Below are positions 11,425 to 20,462 of a DNA stretch of 63,488 nucleotides, one piece after another. The stretch covers positions 1 through 63,488 of the forward strand of contig JAJDXM010000007.1 of the NCBI GenBank assembly GCA_022823225.1. The letters run 5' to 3'. The position numbers and the translations under genes are program-made. Numbering within the stretch: position 1 is the stretch's first letter; every line of letters begins with the position of its first letter. Below the pieces are notes generated by a model that saw nothing but the letters and a program-made list of their open reading frames with translations, had not been told where the DNA came from and did not search any database. The stretch is from Gemmatimonadota bacterium (GTDB lineage Bacteria; Gemmatimonadota; Gemmatimonadetes; Longimicrobiales; Gaopeijiaceae).

Positions 11425-12423
11425 CTATCCCGCGGACCTTGCCGCCGAAGAGGAACTTCCCGGCCCGGCGCCCGAAAAGACGCCGTCCAGCCCCTCCTCC
11501 ACCCGCTGGGCGAGGAATTCCACGGCCTGAGCCGGGATTCGGGTGGTCTCGGTGCGTACGAAATAGGGGTTGGCCGCGCTGTCGTCGCGCATCAGTTCGA
11601 CGAAGCCGAGCGATTCGCCGCCTTCGCCCAGATACTCCGCCCGCATGATCATCCTCACGTTTTCCGGCGCGGGCCGCACCATGAACCCCTCGATGGCGAG
11701 CTGGTCCACGCGCTGCATGAAGGTCGCGAAGGCCAGATCCGGGACGCCTCCGCCGACCTCCATCCATTCGTCACCCTGCGCCGGCGACATGGCTCGCATC
11801 CTGCCCCCAACCTGGACGCGCACTTGCGCGATCTCGGTGCGGAAGTGGTGCATCCACCGCTCGCGAACATTCCCCTCTCCGTTGCCGAGCGCCTGCATGA
11901 CCTCCCTGGAGAGGACGTACCCGAGTCCCGTGGCAGCCTCGAAGGCGTATTGATCGGGAAAGCCGTATACCGGATTCCCGAGGATCAGCTCGCGCTCCTC
12001 GTCGGTGAACCGCACCAGGAGCCTGCTCGTCGATCCTTCGACGCCGATATCACGCATCAACTCGGGCGACAGCTCGCCCATTTCCCGCAGCGTGCGGAGC
12101 CGGGCAATGCGTCCCACCAGTGCGGCCCCCGCCGGCCCGATCGGAAAATCCAGGGTGTCGGGACCGTCCAGCCCACCGATCTGGGTGCCCCACAGGTAGT
12201 CGCCGGCCGCGTCGGTGCGGCGTTCGATCCTGAGGTCCAGCTCCGGGGTCTGGTAGTGAACCAGCCGGACATCGGCGCTGTCGCGGTCCCAGATCCGGAT
12301 GAACGTCTCGTTTTCGTCGAACGAGATGTCGCGGTTCCAGGTGAGCAGGGCGGCGATGACGGCCATCGCGAAGAGAACGGCGTGGGCTCTCAGGTCCGTG
12401 GTCGCGCTTGTGAATCGATTCAC
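11425..12423 (-). CDS. DUF4340 domain protein of a Gld-like ABC operon
   Basis: 332 aa. One N-terminal membrane anchor (AHAVLFAMAVIAALLTW) is followed by a large extracytoplasmic region with DUF4340-like strands (DSADVRLVHYQTPELDLRIE, TLDFPIGPAGAALVGRIARL). The family typically sits beside GldG-like ABC auxiliary proteins, as here. GTG at 12423 overlaps the TGA of the GldG-like gene by four bases, so the two are coupled. The C-terminal 15 residues are a low-complexity Ser/Gly tail. Role in the complex is unknown. Confidence 0.75.
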   Translation of the reverse strand: MNRFTSATTDLRAHAVLFAMAVIAALLTWNRDISFDENETFIRIWDRDSADVRLVHYQTPELDLRIERRTDAAGDYLWGTQIGGLDGPDTLDFPIGPAGAALVGRIARLRTLREMGELSPELMRDIGVEGSTSRLLVRFTDEERELILGNPVYGFPDQYAFEAATGLGYVLSREVMQALGNGEGNVRERWMHHFRTEIAQVRVQVGGRMRAMSPAQGDEWMEVGGGVPDLAFATFMQRVDQLAIEGFMVRPAPENVRMIMRAEYLGEGGESLGFVELMRDDSAANPYFVRTETTRIPAQAVEFLAQRVEEGLDGVFSGAGPGSSSSAARSAG

Positions 12424-14327
12424 GATCCCCCCGCCTCCGCCGCGCCCCTGCCCTGCCGCCGCCGCGCGTAGATGATGGTGAGGCCCAGGCCCAGCACGAC
12501 CGCCGGCGCCCCGAAGATGACCGCGTAGAACCACAACACGTTCTCGGCCCGGGTGTGAAGCACGGGCACGTCCTCCTCGGAAATCACTTCGCCGGCCAGG
12601 TCCTCCTCCCTGTGAAGCCAGAAGAGCCCGTCCCGGATCAGGACATCGTTCAGACCCCGGCCGAACCATTGATCCGAGAAGATCTCCGCGTCTCCGTAGA
12701 GCAGCGCCCGCATGCCCCGCTCGTCTTCCGCGCCGGCCGCACCGGCACCGTCGGTCCGCTCGACCGCGATCGCGAGAAAATGGTTGCGCTGTTCCTCGGT
12801 GTCGTCGTCGAAGGCAAGGTTGCCGTTCAGGTCGGCGTAGCTCGACAGCGGCGACTCGACGATTGCTTCCGTCCGGACGCCCGCAACATCCTCGGCCTGG
12901 GTGAAGCTCCCGGTCCCGGCCATCAAGACGCTCTGGCCGCTGCTCTGGCGGCTCGGCGTGGTCACGGCCGGGTGCATCGAGAACCGGCTTGTCATGAGGA
13001 CGCGCGGATCGCTCGACATCCCTTCCTGATCGTCCAGAACCACAGCCGGATCGAAGTCCACGCCCAGATGGTCGCGCAGGCCTGCCATGGTGAACTCCGT
13101 CCCGGTCTCGAGGGCCAGCACGAGGGAGCCGCCCCGGTCCAGGTAGTCCCGCACGGCGTCGATTTCGGCTTCCAGGAAGGGTCTCCTCGGCCCCAGTATC
13201 ATGAGCATGGCGGCATCGTCCGGGACCGCCTCGGCGAGCCCGTTGCCGACCCCCAGGTCGCGAACGTCGTAGTTCAGCAGACCCAGGAACTGACGGAGCC
13301 CCTGGAGTGGCGGCAACCCGGGACCGAACTCGCCGGGATCCGGCACCGGACCGCTCCCCGGATACTCGCCGGCAAGCGGATCGTTGAGTTCGCCGTGCCC
13401 TGTGGTCAGGTACACGGTGCGGTGCTCGCGGTTCAGCAGCAGGAGCCTCCCCTGAACGATGCTGTCCAGGACGCGCAGCTGAGGGCGCGCCTGCCCCATG
13501 TCCATCCCGAGAACGATCCGCTCGTAGGCGTCGCCTTTGCGGAAGTAGACCATCCCATCGCCACGGGCCTCGTATTCTTCCGCGCCCGCGGGATTGTGGA
13601 AGCGGTCGTACTCCTCGATCACCACCCGGCCCGTGATCCGGGCCAGTTCGTTCACATAGACGAGCACCTCGTCCTTGATCGGATGGACGTCGGGAAAGAA
13701 GAGCGCCACACGCAGCGGCTCGTCCATGCTGAGCACGATTTCGCGCACGGACGAGCCCGGCATGGCGGTCCGGTTGTAGCTGAAGTCGGCGGCGCGGTCG
13801 AAGGTTGCGGCGACGTACCCGATCAGGGTCAGGGCCACGGCCGCCAGGGCGACGCTGAGTCCGCCGGCCGCAGTCTGGCGCACCCGCAGGGCGTCTACGC
13901 GCAGCACTCCGGCGTGCCCGCCCTTCGCCAGCGCCCATTGCGCCCCGAGCGCCGGCAGCAGCGAACAGACCAGCAGGACCGACGACGCCGTCAGGAAGAA
14001 CCGCTGGAAGCGCTGCTCGCTCCAGCTGTCCTCGAACTCAAGGCCGAGGAGGTCGACCCCGAACCCGGTGGCCGGGAGAAAGCCCGCCAGCGCCAGGGCG
14101 GCACCGGCGTAACAAAGCAACAAAACCATCTCCATCGACCTGGCGTCGTCCGAAGCCTTGCGCCAGTAGGTCGCCCGTATCGCCTTTGCGGCACCCACCG
14201 ACGCCACGCCCGCCACGATCAGGCCGATGCGGAGGTATTCCATGCCGGCGAAGACGCGCGCGCCGGCATAGACGGCAACCAGCCCGGCCAGGAGCAGCCA
14301 GGTCAGCCAGGGACGCTTCACTCCCAT
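12420..14327 (-). CDS. GldG-like ABC transporter auxiliary protein
   Basis: 635 aa. Several N-terminal membrane segments (WLLLAGLVAVYAGARVFAGM onward) lead to an extracytoplasmic ABC-auxiliary domain (FDRAADFSYNR, VREIVLSMDEPLRVALFFPD, HRTVYLTTGHGELND, LMILGPRRPF, YLDRGGSLVLALE), then a C-terminal helix (VLWFYAVIFGAPAVVLGLGL) and a basic tail. This matches the GldG / ABC_transp_aux family that works with GldA and GldF in Bacteroidetes gliding and in related exporters of unknown cargo. It overlaps its permease gene upstream by ten bases and its DUF4340 neighbour by four. Confidence 0.85.
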   Translation of the reverse strand: MGVKRPWLTWLLLAGLVAVYAGARVFAGMEYLRIGLIVAGVASVGAAKAIRATYWRKASDDARSMEMVLLLCYAGAALALAGFLPATGFGVDLLGLEFEDSWSEQRFQRFFLTASSVLLVCSLLPALGAQWALAKGGHAGVLRVDALRVRQTAAGGLSVALAAVALTLIGYVAATFDRAADFSYNRTAMPGSSVREIVLSMDEPLRVALFFPDVHPIKDEVLVYVNELARITGRVVIEEYDRFHNPAGAEEYEARGDGMVYFRKGDAYERIVLGMDMGQARPQLRVLDSIVQGRLLLLNREHRTVYLTTGHGELNDPLAGEYPGSGPVPDPGEFGPGLPPLQGLRQFLGLLNYDVRDLGVGNGLAEAVPDDAAMLMILGPRRPFLEAEIDAVRDYLDRGGSLVLALETGTEFTMAGLRDHLGVDFDPAVVLDDQEGMSSDPRVLMTSRFSMHPAVTTPSRQSSGQSVLMAGTGSFTQAEDVAGVRTEAIVESPLSSYADLNGNLAFDDDTEEQRNHFLAIAVERTDGAGAAGAEDERGMRALLYGDAEIFSDQWFGRGLNDVLIRDGLFWLHREEDLAGEVISEEDVPVLHTRAENVLWFYAVIFGAPAVVLGLGLTIIYARRRQGRGAAEAGGS

Positions 14328-15046
14328 CGCTTGGCCTCCAAGACCTTGGTCGCCGCAAAGAGGAAGAAGTAGATCAGCGACAGGTAGTAGACCACGTCGC
14401 GCAGGTGGAGTCTGCCCACCTCGAATCCCAGGAACTGGGTCCCGTGAATGGCCAGCGCCCGGAAGAAGCGCGAGAGGGGCGGGTCCATCGCCTGCGAGAG
14501 CGCGGTGAACAGGAAGAACAGGCCGGTAACGAGCGATGTCACCACCGCCGCGACCAGCTGGTGCCGGCTGAGCGCGCTGCCGAACACGCCGATGGCCATG
14601 ACCGCGGCGCCGATCAGGGTGAGCCCCAGGTACCCGACCAGGATCTGCCCCATCGCGATCTTGCCGTTCACGAGAATCAGCAGGGGCATGTAGATGGTGG
14701 CGAGGTTGATCGCCGACAGGAACGCGAGCCCCGCCAGGAACTTCCCGAGCACGATCTCCCGGTCGCGCACCGGCGACGTGTCCAGGAGAAGCTGCGTGCC
14801 CGTCTGCCGTTCTTCGGCAAGAAGGCGCAGCGAGAGAACGACCGCCGCGATGCTGGTCATTCCGCTGGCAAGGTAGAAAAACCTGCGGAGCACCTGCCCC
14901 GACAGCATCGCGCCCTCCACTCCCAGGCCGAACCCGAAGAAAAGGATGCCGTCAATGAAGAGCACCACGGCAGCCACAATGTAGCCGATCGGCGAGCGCA
15001 CGTACGCGTTGAACTCGCGCTGGAAGATGATCCCGGTCGCGCCCAT
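14318..15046 (-). CDS. ABC-2 type permease (GldF-like)
   Basis: 242 aa with about six membrane helices (YIVAAVVLFIDGILFFGFGL, FFYLASGMTSIAAVVLSLRL, AIGVFGSALSRHQLVAAVVT and others). It has the ABC-2 permease landmark LLAEERQTGTQLLLDTSPVRDREIVLGKFLA between helices two and three (positions 80-110). It should form the membrane channel with the ATPase encoded two bases upstream and the GldG-like protein encoded downstream. Start ATG 15046 lies directly after the ATPase stop. Confidence 0.87.
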   Translation of the reverse strand: MGATGIIFQREFNAYVRSPIGYIVAAVVLFIDGILFFGFGLGVEGAMLSGQVLRRFFYLASGMTSIAAVVLSLRLLAEERQTGTQLLLDTSPVRDREIVLGKFLAGLAFLSAINLATIYMPLLILVNGKIAMGQILVGYLGLTLIGAAVMAIGVFGSALSRHQLVAAVVTSLVTGLFFLFTALSQAMDPPLSRFFRALAIHGTQFLGFEVGRLHLRDVVYYLSLIYFFLFAATKVLEAKRWE

Positions 15047-15048
15047 CG

Positions 15049-16008
15049 TCAGTCGGCTTCCCCTCCGACGAGGCCGACGAAGAGGCGCTCGAGCTGCCGG
15101 TCGGCGCGGGCAAGCGCGATCACGTCGTGTCCCGCCTCGACCAGGGCGCGGCAGACCTCGGCGCGCACGTCGTTGGCTCCGTCCACGCTGAAGGTTGCGG
15201 TGCCGGCCTCGGCGGCCTTGCCCCGCGCGGCCCCCACGGGCTCAGCACCATTCACCCCGGCCACACCGCGGATCAGCGGACCGGGAGCGGGCACCGGGGG
15301 CGCTGCGGCCCTTACGGTCACGCTGAACCGGTGCGACGCAAAGAGGCGCGCCTCCAGCTCGGACTCGGTCCCCGAGGCCACGATCCGTCCGTCGTCGAGG
15401 ATGACGAGACGGTCGCAGGTCTGGCTGATCTCGGGGAGGATGTGGCTGGAGATCAGGATGGTGTGGTCATCCTTCAGAGCACGGATCATGGCGCGCATCT
15501 CCATGATCTGCACCGGGTCGAGGTCGTGTGTGGGCTCGTCCAGGATGAGCAGATCGGGCTCGTGGATGATCGCCTGCGCCACGCCCACGCGCTGCCGGTA
15601 TCCCTGCGAAAGCTGGCGCGCGGGCATGTCCGCCACCTCGCCGATGCGCGTGCTCTCTTCGACGACTGGCATCCGCTCGGCTACGGAGCCGCCGGTCATG
15701 CCCTTGAGCCGCCCCACGAAGGCAAGGTAGTCGCGCACCGTCATGTCCCCGTAGACGGGGGGCACCTCCGGGAGATACCCGACCCGCTTCCTCACCTCGT
15801 GCGGGTTCTCGAGCACGTCCAGTCCATCGATCCCGACCCGTCCCGAAGATGGGCGCAGCCCGCACGCGAGGATGCGCAACAGCGTGGTCTTGCCCACGCC
15901 GTTGAGCCCCAGGATCCCCACCGTGTCGCCCTTTTCGATCTCGAAGGACACAGGACCCAGCGCCCGCTTGGCACCGTAGTATTTCGTGACTTCAGTGAGT
16001 TCTACCAT
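15049..16008 (-). CDS. ABC transporter ATP-binding protein (GldA-like)
   Basis: 319 aa. Walker A GLNGVGKTT (about 35-43), Q-loop region LPEVPPVYGDM, signature LSQGYRQRVGVAQ, Walker B LLILDEPTHDLDP and H-loop ISSHILPE are all intact. The C-terminal 95 residues form the extra domain usual in ABC-2 exporters of the GldA/CcmA/NatA group. It is the first gene of the operon ATPase-permease-GldG-DUF4340. The 90 bp upstream of 16008 probably hold the promoter, but I see no convincing -35/-10. Confidence 0.9.
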   Translation of the reverse strand: MVELTEVTKYYGAKRALGPVSFEIEKGDTVGILGLNGVGKTTLLRILACGLRPSSGRVGIDGLDVLENPHEVRKRVGYLPEVPPVYGDMTVRDYLAFVGRLKGMTGGSVAERMPVVEESTRIGEVADMPARQLSQGYRQRVGVAQAIIHEPDLLILDEPTHDLDPVQIMEMRAMIRALKDDHTILISSHILPEISQTCDRLVILDDGRIVASGTESELEARLFASHRFSVTVRAAAPPVPAPGPLIRGVAGVNGAEPVGAARGKAAEAGTATFSVDGANDVRAEVCRALVEAGHDVIALARADRQLERLFVGLVGGEAD

Positions 16009-16101
16009 GCGACTCCGAAGGTCGGCCGGCCGGGTTTGACTGCGGGAAAACGCACCGATGCAAAGCTAGCAGACCCGATACTGGGACGTGAAGGGGAGAG
16101 G

Positions 16102-17457
16102 TCAAGGTTGCCCGGTACTCGGCACCTCGCCCATACGTTCCACCGTAGCGCGCGCCAGCACGCCGGCCGCCAGGACGCCCCGCGCCCGAACCCGGTGGTC
16201 GATCCGGCCCAGCAGCCAGGCTTCGAAGAGCGGAGGAAGCGACCGCAGAGGCTCCTCTCTCAGGGCAACGGCATCCATGTACCGCTCGAGAGCTTCCCGG
16301 GACGGAGAGTCCGCCGCGCCCAATTGCAGGAGGCGCGTCCAGTACTCCAGCTGATCGGCGTAGTCCGCAACGAAGGACGCTTCGAGTTCCGGCGCCAGCA
16401 GGAGACCGCGCGCTTCCGCGTCGGAGATCCTCATTTCCCGGGTGCCCAGGTCGGTTAGCAGATCGTCGAGAGCGTCCGGGGCGGCCTCCGCCCACCCCGC
16501 AAGCGCGGATGGCAAGACGAAGTGGAAGTCCCGCGCCACCACATCGGCGGTGAGCGAGCCACCATCCCAGGTCACCAGAGGAAGCCTGGAGTCAAGCCAC
16601 GCGCCCGGCTCCTCGGCGATTCTGGCCAGGGTAACTGCTGCGCCTCCGGCGACCGTAAGGTTCCGCGCGGACCGCTCCGCCTCGTTTGCCGCCGCATCCG
16701 CCTCGAAGAGCCGCCGTTCCCGCAGAAGGCCCGTGAACTGGAATTCCACCTCGGGGAAGGTGGGCCGATAGAGGATGTGGAATCCCTCGCTGCTCTGCGT
16801 AACCGCGGACACCTGGCCGGGCTCCAGCCGGAAGGCGACTCGATCAAGCGTGGACGGCAGTTCGCCTGGCCCGAAGAGTCCCATCACTCCGCCGGATGGA
16901 ATCGAGACCGCGTCTTCACTCTCGGCGACCGCGTCGATCCATGAGCCGCCCGCCACGATTGTCTCGAGCAGCCGCTCCGCAGTTCGCTGCTGTTGCAGGC
17001 GCTCACTGGACGACGCTTCCGGCCCCACCCGCCGAAACACCTGCGCGATCAGTCGCAGCGACCCTTCCGCGTGCGCGGCCGCGGCGTCGGCCGAGGTCAC
17101 CGCGGCACCCGCACCCAGGCGGTCCTCCCGGTCGGCCGCCAGGTACGCCTCGCGCCGCGCCGCCCAGGTGACCATCTCGATCGCCTCGCTTCCCATGAGC
17201 GAGTCGCCGGCCGCTGCCCGCTGCGACAGGGCGGCCGCGGCGACCCAGTGGTCGGCAAGCTGGCCAACCGCTCCCGAATCGAGGGGAAACGGCTGTGCCG
17301 AGACGAGGATCACCGCCATGCGGTCCTCGGTCAGCCTCCAGTCGCCGGCGCGGGCGACGACCCCGCGGTCGGTCAGTTCACTGCAGCCGGCCGCCAGGAC
17401 GAGCAGCGGCGCCAGCAACAGACTGGACGGCCGCGGCCGTGCCGGCGCGATGTTCAC
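16102..17457 (-). CDS. PpiC/SurA-type peptidyl-prolyl isomerase lipoprotein
   Basis: 451 aa. The lipoprotein signal is SSLLLAPLLVLAAGC. A parvulin-like domain lies near 130-235 (RLIAQVFRRVG, ERLLETIVAGGSWIDAVAES, GVMGLFGPGELPSTLDRVAF, LEPGQVSAVTQSSEGFHILY), flanked by helical chaperone segments, as in SurA/PrsA foldases. It presumably assists folding of exported proteins in the periplasm. It lies six bases downstream of the DUF4399 lipoprotein gene. Parvulin identity rests on the GxxG/L-F and GFHIL pattern, so catalytic competence is not certain. Confidence 0.8.
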   Translation of the reverse strand: MNIAPARPRPSSLLLAPLLVLAAGCSELTDRGVVARAGDWRLTEDRMAVILVSAQPFPLDSGAVGQLADHWVAAAALSQRAAAGDSLMGSEAIEMVTWAARREAYLAADREDRLGAGAAVTSADAAAAHAEGSLRLIAQVFRRVGPEASSSERLQQQRTAERLLETIVAGGSWIDAVAESEDAVSIPSGGVMGLFGPGELPSTLDRVAFRLEPGQVSAVTQSSEGFHILYRPTFPEVEFQFTGLLRERRLFEADAAANEAERSARNLTVAGGAAVTLARIAEEPGAWLDSRLPLVTWDGGSLTADVVARDFHFVLPSALAGWAEAAPDALDDLLTDLGTREMRISDAEARGLLLAPELEASFVADYADQLEYWTRLLQLGAADSPSREALERYMDAVALREEPLRSLPPLFEAWLLGRIDHRVRARGVLAAGVLARATVERMGEVPSTGQP

Positions 17458-17463
17458 CGGGAC

Positions 17464-17922
17464 CTACCTGATCACCACCGTGATGGTGTCGGCCACGGGG
17501 GGATCCAGGGGGATGTGCACGCCGTCGGCGACCACGGCGATGATCCGGTATTCGCCCGGGGCGAGTCCTTCCAGGGTGTACTCGGTCTCCGCCAGTCCCA
17601 TGTGGTAGTGGACACCCTCGTCGTTGGGGATCGGCAGCGTCCAGTCGACATCGCCGTTCACGATCAGGTGATGGTGGCCGGTTCCCGGATCCATGACGCC
17701 GGCCTCGACGACCTCGAGGTTCTCGACCTCCATGACAACGAGCACCGGCCCGGCCTCCAGCTCAGCCCCGTCGGCCGGCGATACGATCGTCACGCTGGCC
17801 GGCGGCGTCACCTCCTCCATGGGCACCTCGTCTGCGCCCCCGTCCCCCCCTCCGCAACCGACCATGGCGGCAACGATTCCGAAAACCACGGTGCGGCATA
17901 CGGTCCGGTCGTTCCTGGGCAT
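17464..17922 (-). CDS. DUF4399 lipoprotein
   Basis: 152 aa from ATG 17922, chosen for its SD (GGGAGACAAAGG) and because it starts a lipoprotein signal (TVVFGIVAAMVGC). The mature part is one beta domain: SVTIVSPADGAELEAGPVLV, GTGHHHLIVNGD, EGVHYHMGLAETEYTLEGLA, GEYRIIAVVADGVHIPL. The HHH and HYHMG motifs are the conserved core of DUF4399 and may bind a metal, though no function is established. It is transcribed towards the PpiC-type gene six bases downstream and divergently from the DUF5916 gene. Confidence 0.85.
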   Translation of the reverse strand: MPRNDRTVCRTVVFGIVAAMVGCGGGDGGADEVPMEEVTPPASVTIVSPADGAELEAGPVLVVMEVENLEVVEAGVMDPGTGHHHLIVNGDVDWTLPIPNDEGVHYHMGLAETEYTLEGLAPGEYRIIAVVADGVHIPLDPPVADTITVVIR

Positions 17923-18134
17923 CCTTTGTCTCCCTGTCTTTTCGCACCGTTGCATTCGCCGGGCGCGGTGCGCGGCCATCGGTGCGGGTGAGTTCCCTGC
18001 TCCTGGGACAGCCAAATTGGGGCGGGGGCGAGATCCGCGCCAGAGCACGGCAGGCCGTGGATTGGGACGGTCTCGCACGATTGACCGCCGCGGCGGTTGA
18101 CAGTCTTCCCGGTGGCAGGGATTCTTCCCCGGCC

Positions 18135-20375
18135 ATGTGCACACCATTCGTTCACGCTCCTGCGGTCGCGGTGCTCTGCTGCGCCGCCGCCCTCACCACC
18201 CCTCTCCCCCTGTCCGCCCAGGCCGCCATTTCGGCGCGGGTCGATCCCGACACCATGCCCCGCCCCACCCTTGAGGCGAGACGCGCGACGGGACCGATCA
18301 CGCTCGACGGGGTCCTCGACGAAGCCGACTGGGCGCTCGCCGACTCCACCCGGGACATCTTCTATCAATCCATCCCGAACCAGGGCGCTCCCGCCAGCGA
18401 GCGAACCGTGGTGCGGGTGCTCTACGACGACGACCGCCTCTACATCGGCGCCACCATGTACGACAGCCGCCCCGGGGCGCTGGTCTCGGCGGGGATGGAG
18501 CAGGACTTTGCCACCCAGGACTCGGACATCTTCGGCTTCGCGCTCGACACCTGGCTCGACCGGCAGAACGCCTTCCTGTTTGCGGTGAACCCGGCCGGGG
18601 CCGTCTTCGATGCGCAGGCCTTCAACGACCAGCAATCGGTGAACCGGGCGTGGGAGGGCGAGATCGAGGTCTCGACGTCGATCACGGACGTGGGCTGGGT
18701 GGCGGAGGTCGCCGTGCCGATGACGACGCTGCGATTCCGTGCGACCGAGGGCGAGCAGAGGTGGGGAATCAACTTCTCGCGGCGGGTGCGCCGCATTTCG
18801 GAGGATTCGAACTGGGCGCCGCTGACGCGCCAATTCCGGATCTACAAGATGTCCCGCGCGGGCACGCTCACGTCGCTCAGGGGCCTCCGGCAGGGGCGCA
18901 ACCTTTGGGTGAAGCCGTTCGTAAGCGGGGTTCGCACCGACGGTGCTCGGGCACCGTCGCCGGGGGAGGCGGTGGAGGCGGGGCTGGACCTCAAGTGGGG
19001 AATCACCCCCCAGTTCACCCTCGACGTGACGGCGCTGACCGACTTTTCCCAAGTGGAAGTCGATGAACAGCAGATCAATCTGACCCGTTTTTCGCTCTTC
19101 TTCCCGGAAAAACGTGATTTCTTCCTCGAAAACGAGGGAATCTTCGCCTTCGAGGACGCGCGCGTCCGCAACTTCCGCACCGGTTCGAGTCCCCGGAACT
19201 TCAGCCTCTTCCACAGCCGGCGAATCGGCCTCTCGGCAAACCGGGAACCCGTCCCGATCGCGGGAGGCGCCCGGCTGACGGGGCGCGCGGGCGGCTACGC
19301 AGTTGGTGTCCTGAGCATGCAGACCCTCGATGACCCAGAGCACCCGGGCGAGAACTTCTCGGTCCTGAGGGTCAGGAGGAACGTCCTCGGGACCAGCGAC
19401 ATCGGGGTCATGCTCGTCAACCGCGCGGGGACAGGATCCGCTATTGCGGGCAGCTACAACCGGTCTCTGGGCGTCGACGCCAATCTGCGCCTCGCCGGTG
19501 GGAGGATGCTGCTCAACTCCTATCTGGCGGTGACCGACGAACCCGATGCGAAGGGCGACCGAACCGCAGGCCTGGTGGAGGTTGCCTGGCGCGATCCGAT
19601 CTGGAACGCGTCGATGCTGCTGAAAACCGTGGGCGATGATTTCAATCCGGGCGCCGGCTTCGTGGCCCGCAGGAGCGTGAGGCAGGGTTTCGTCACCCTC
19701 GGCGCGCACCCCCAGCCCCGCATTCCGCGCGTCCGCGAACTGAATCCCTACCTCGATGTCAACGTCTACACGGACCTGATGTGGGTGCTGGAGACCCGTG
19801 AACTCAAACCGGGCCTCGCGGTCTCGTTTCTGGACAGCGGCGTCCTCACCGTCGAGTACACCGCATCGTACGAGCGGCTGGCCCGGGAGACGCCCATTGC
19901 GGGCGCAACGATCGCGGAGGGCAACTACGACTTCAGCGCATTCACGGCCAGCTACCAGTCGAATCTGGGCCGCAAGGTCGGGGGGAGGATCTCGGTTACG
20001 CGGGGAGGGTTCTTCGACGGACGGCGCACCTCCGTCACCGGCAGCCTGACGCTGCGCCCCAGCGCCCGCGTCTTCATCGAGGGCTCGGCGCAGCGCAACC
20101 GGCTCACCCTGGGGGGCAACAGCTTCGACGCCAACCTCTTCGGCGGGCGGGCCCGCCTGGCCCGCGACACCCGCACCTTCCTCAGCGCCTTCGTGCAATA
20201 CAACCAGTCGACGGAGGAACTCCAGACCAACGTTCGCTTCAACCTGATTCACGCACCGCTCAGCGACCTGTTCCTGGTGTATTCGGAACGGAGGGATGCC
20301 AACCCGTATCCCGGCGAAGCCGCGCTCATCGACCGGGCGATCACGGTGAAGTTCACCAAGCTGCTGGCGTTCTGA
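18135..20375 (+). CDS. DUF5916 outer-membrane protein with CBM9-like N-terminal domain
   Basis: 746 aa from ATG 18135, which begins a signal peptide ending at LPLSAQA. Residues about 50-230 form a CBM9-like sandwich (ITLDGVLDEADWALADS, VVRVLYDDDRLYIGATMYD, VGWVAEVAVPMTTLRFR). The remainder is rich in alternating aromatic strands with DUF5916 landmarks (RRVRRISEDSNWAPL, FFPEKRDFFLENEGIFAF) and fits an outer-membrane beta-barrel. The family is common in Gemmatimonadota and Bacteroidota; its ligand is unknown, and carbohydrate binding is only suggested by the CBM9 fold. Confidence 0.85.
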   Translation: MCTPFVHAPAVAVLCCAAALTTPLPLSAQAAISARVDPDTMPRPTLEARRATGPITLDGVLDEADWALADSTRDIFYQSIPNQGAPASERTVVRVLYDDDRLYIGATMYDSRPGALVSAGMEQDFATQDSDIFGFALDTWLDRQNAFLFAVNPAGAVFDAQAFNDQQSVNRAWEGEIEVSTSITDVGWVAEVAVPMTTLRFRATEGEQRWGINFSRRVRRISEDSNWAPLTRQFRIYKMSRAGTLTSLRGLRQGRNLWVKPFVSGVRTDGARAPSPGEAVEAGLDLKWGITPQFTLDVTALTDFSQVEVDEQQINLTRFSLFFPEKRDFFLENEGIFAFEDARVRNFRTGSSPRNFSLFHSRRIGLSANREPVPIAGGARLTGRAGGYAVGVLSMQTLDDPEHPGENFSVLRVRRNVLGTSDIGVMLVNRAGTGSAIAGSYNRSLGVDANLRLAGGRMLLNSYLAVTDEPDAKGDRTAGLVEVAWRDPIWNASMLLKTVGDDFNPGAGFVARRSVRQGFVTLGAHPQPRIPRVRELNPYLDVNVYTDLMWVLETRELKPGLAVSFLDSGVLTVEYTASYERLARETPIAGATIAEGNYDFSAFTASYQSNLGRKVGGRISVTRGGFFDGRRTSVTGSLTLRPSARVFIEGSAQRNRLTLGGNSFDANLFGGRARLARDTRTFLSAFVQYNQSTEELQTNVRFNLIHAPLSDLFLVYSERRDANPYPGEAALIDRAITVKFTKLLAF

Positions 20376-20462
20376 CGGGCAGCCGGATCCGGCCGTGATT
20401 CGTTCCCGCCCCCGCCCCCGGTCACAGGTAACGAAAAGACCGGCTCGGTTGTCCTTGGGGCG

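Noticed and set aside
12423..13938. Minus-strand open frame continuous with the DUF4340 gene upstream of its start
   Set aside because: Upstream of GTG 12423 the frame reads as Arg/Gly-rich shadow of the GldG-like gene. The conserved product begins at the GTG that overlaps the GldG stop.
20382..20393. Perfect palindrome GCCGGATCCGGC after the DUF5916 gene
   Set aside because: A 12-bp self-complementary word without a loop or T-run is expected by chance in DNA this GC-rich, and it is not repeated at other gene ends.
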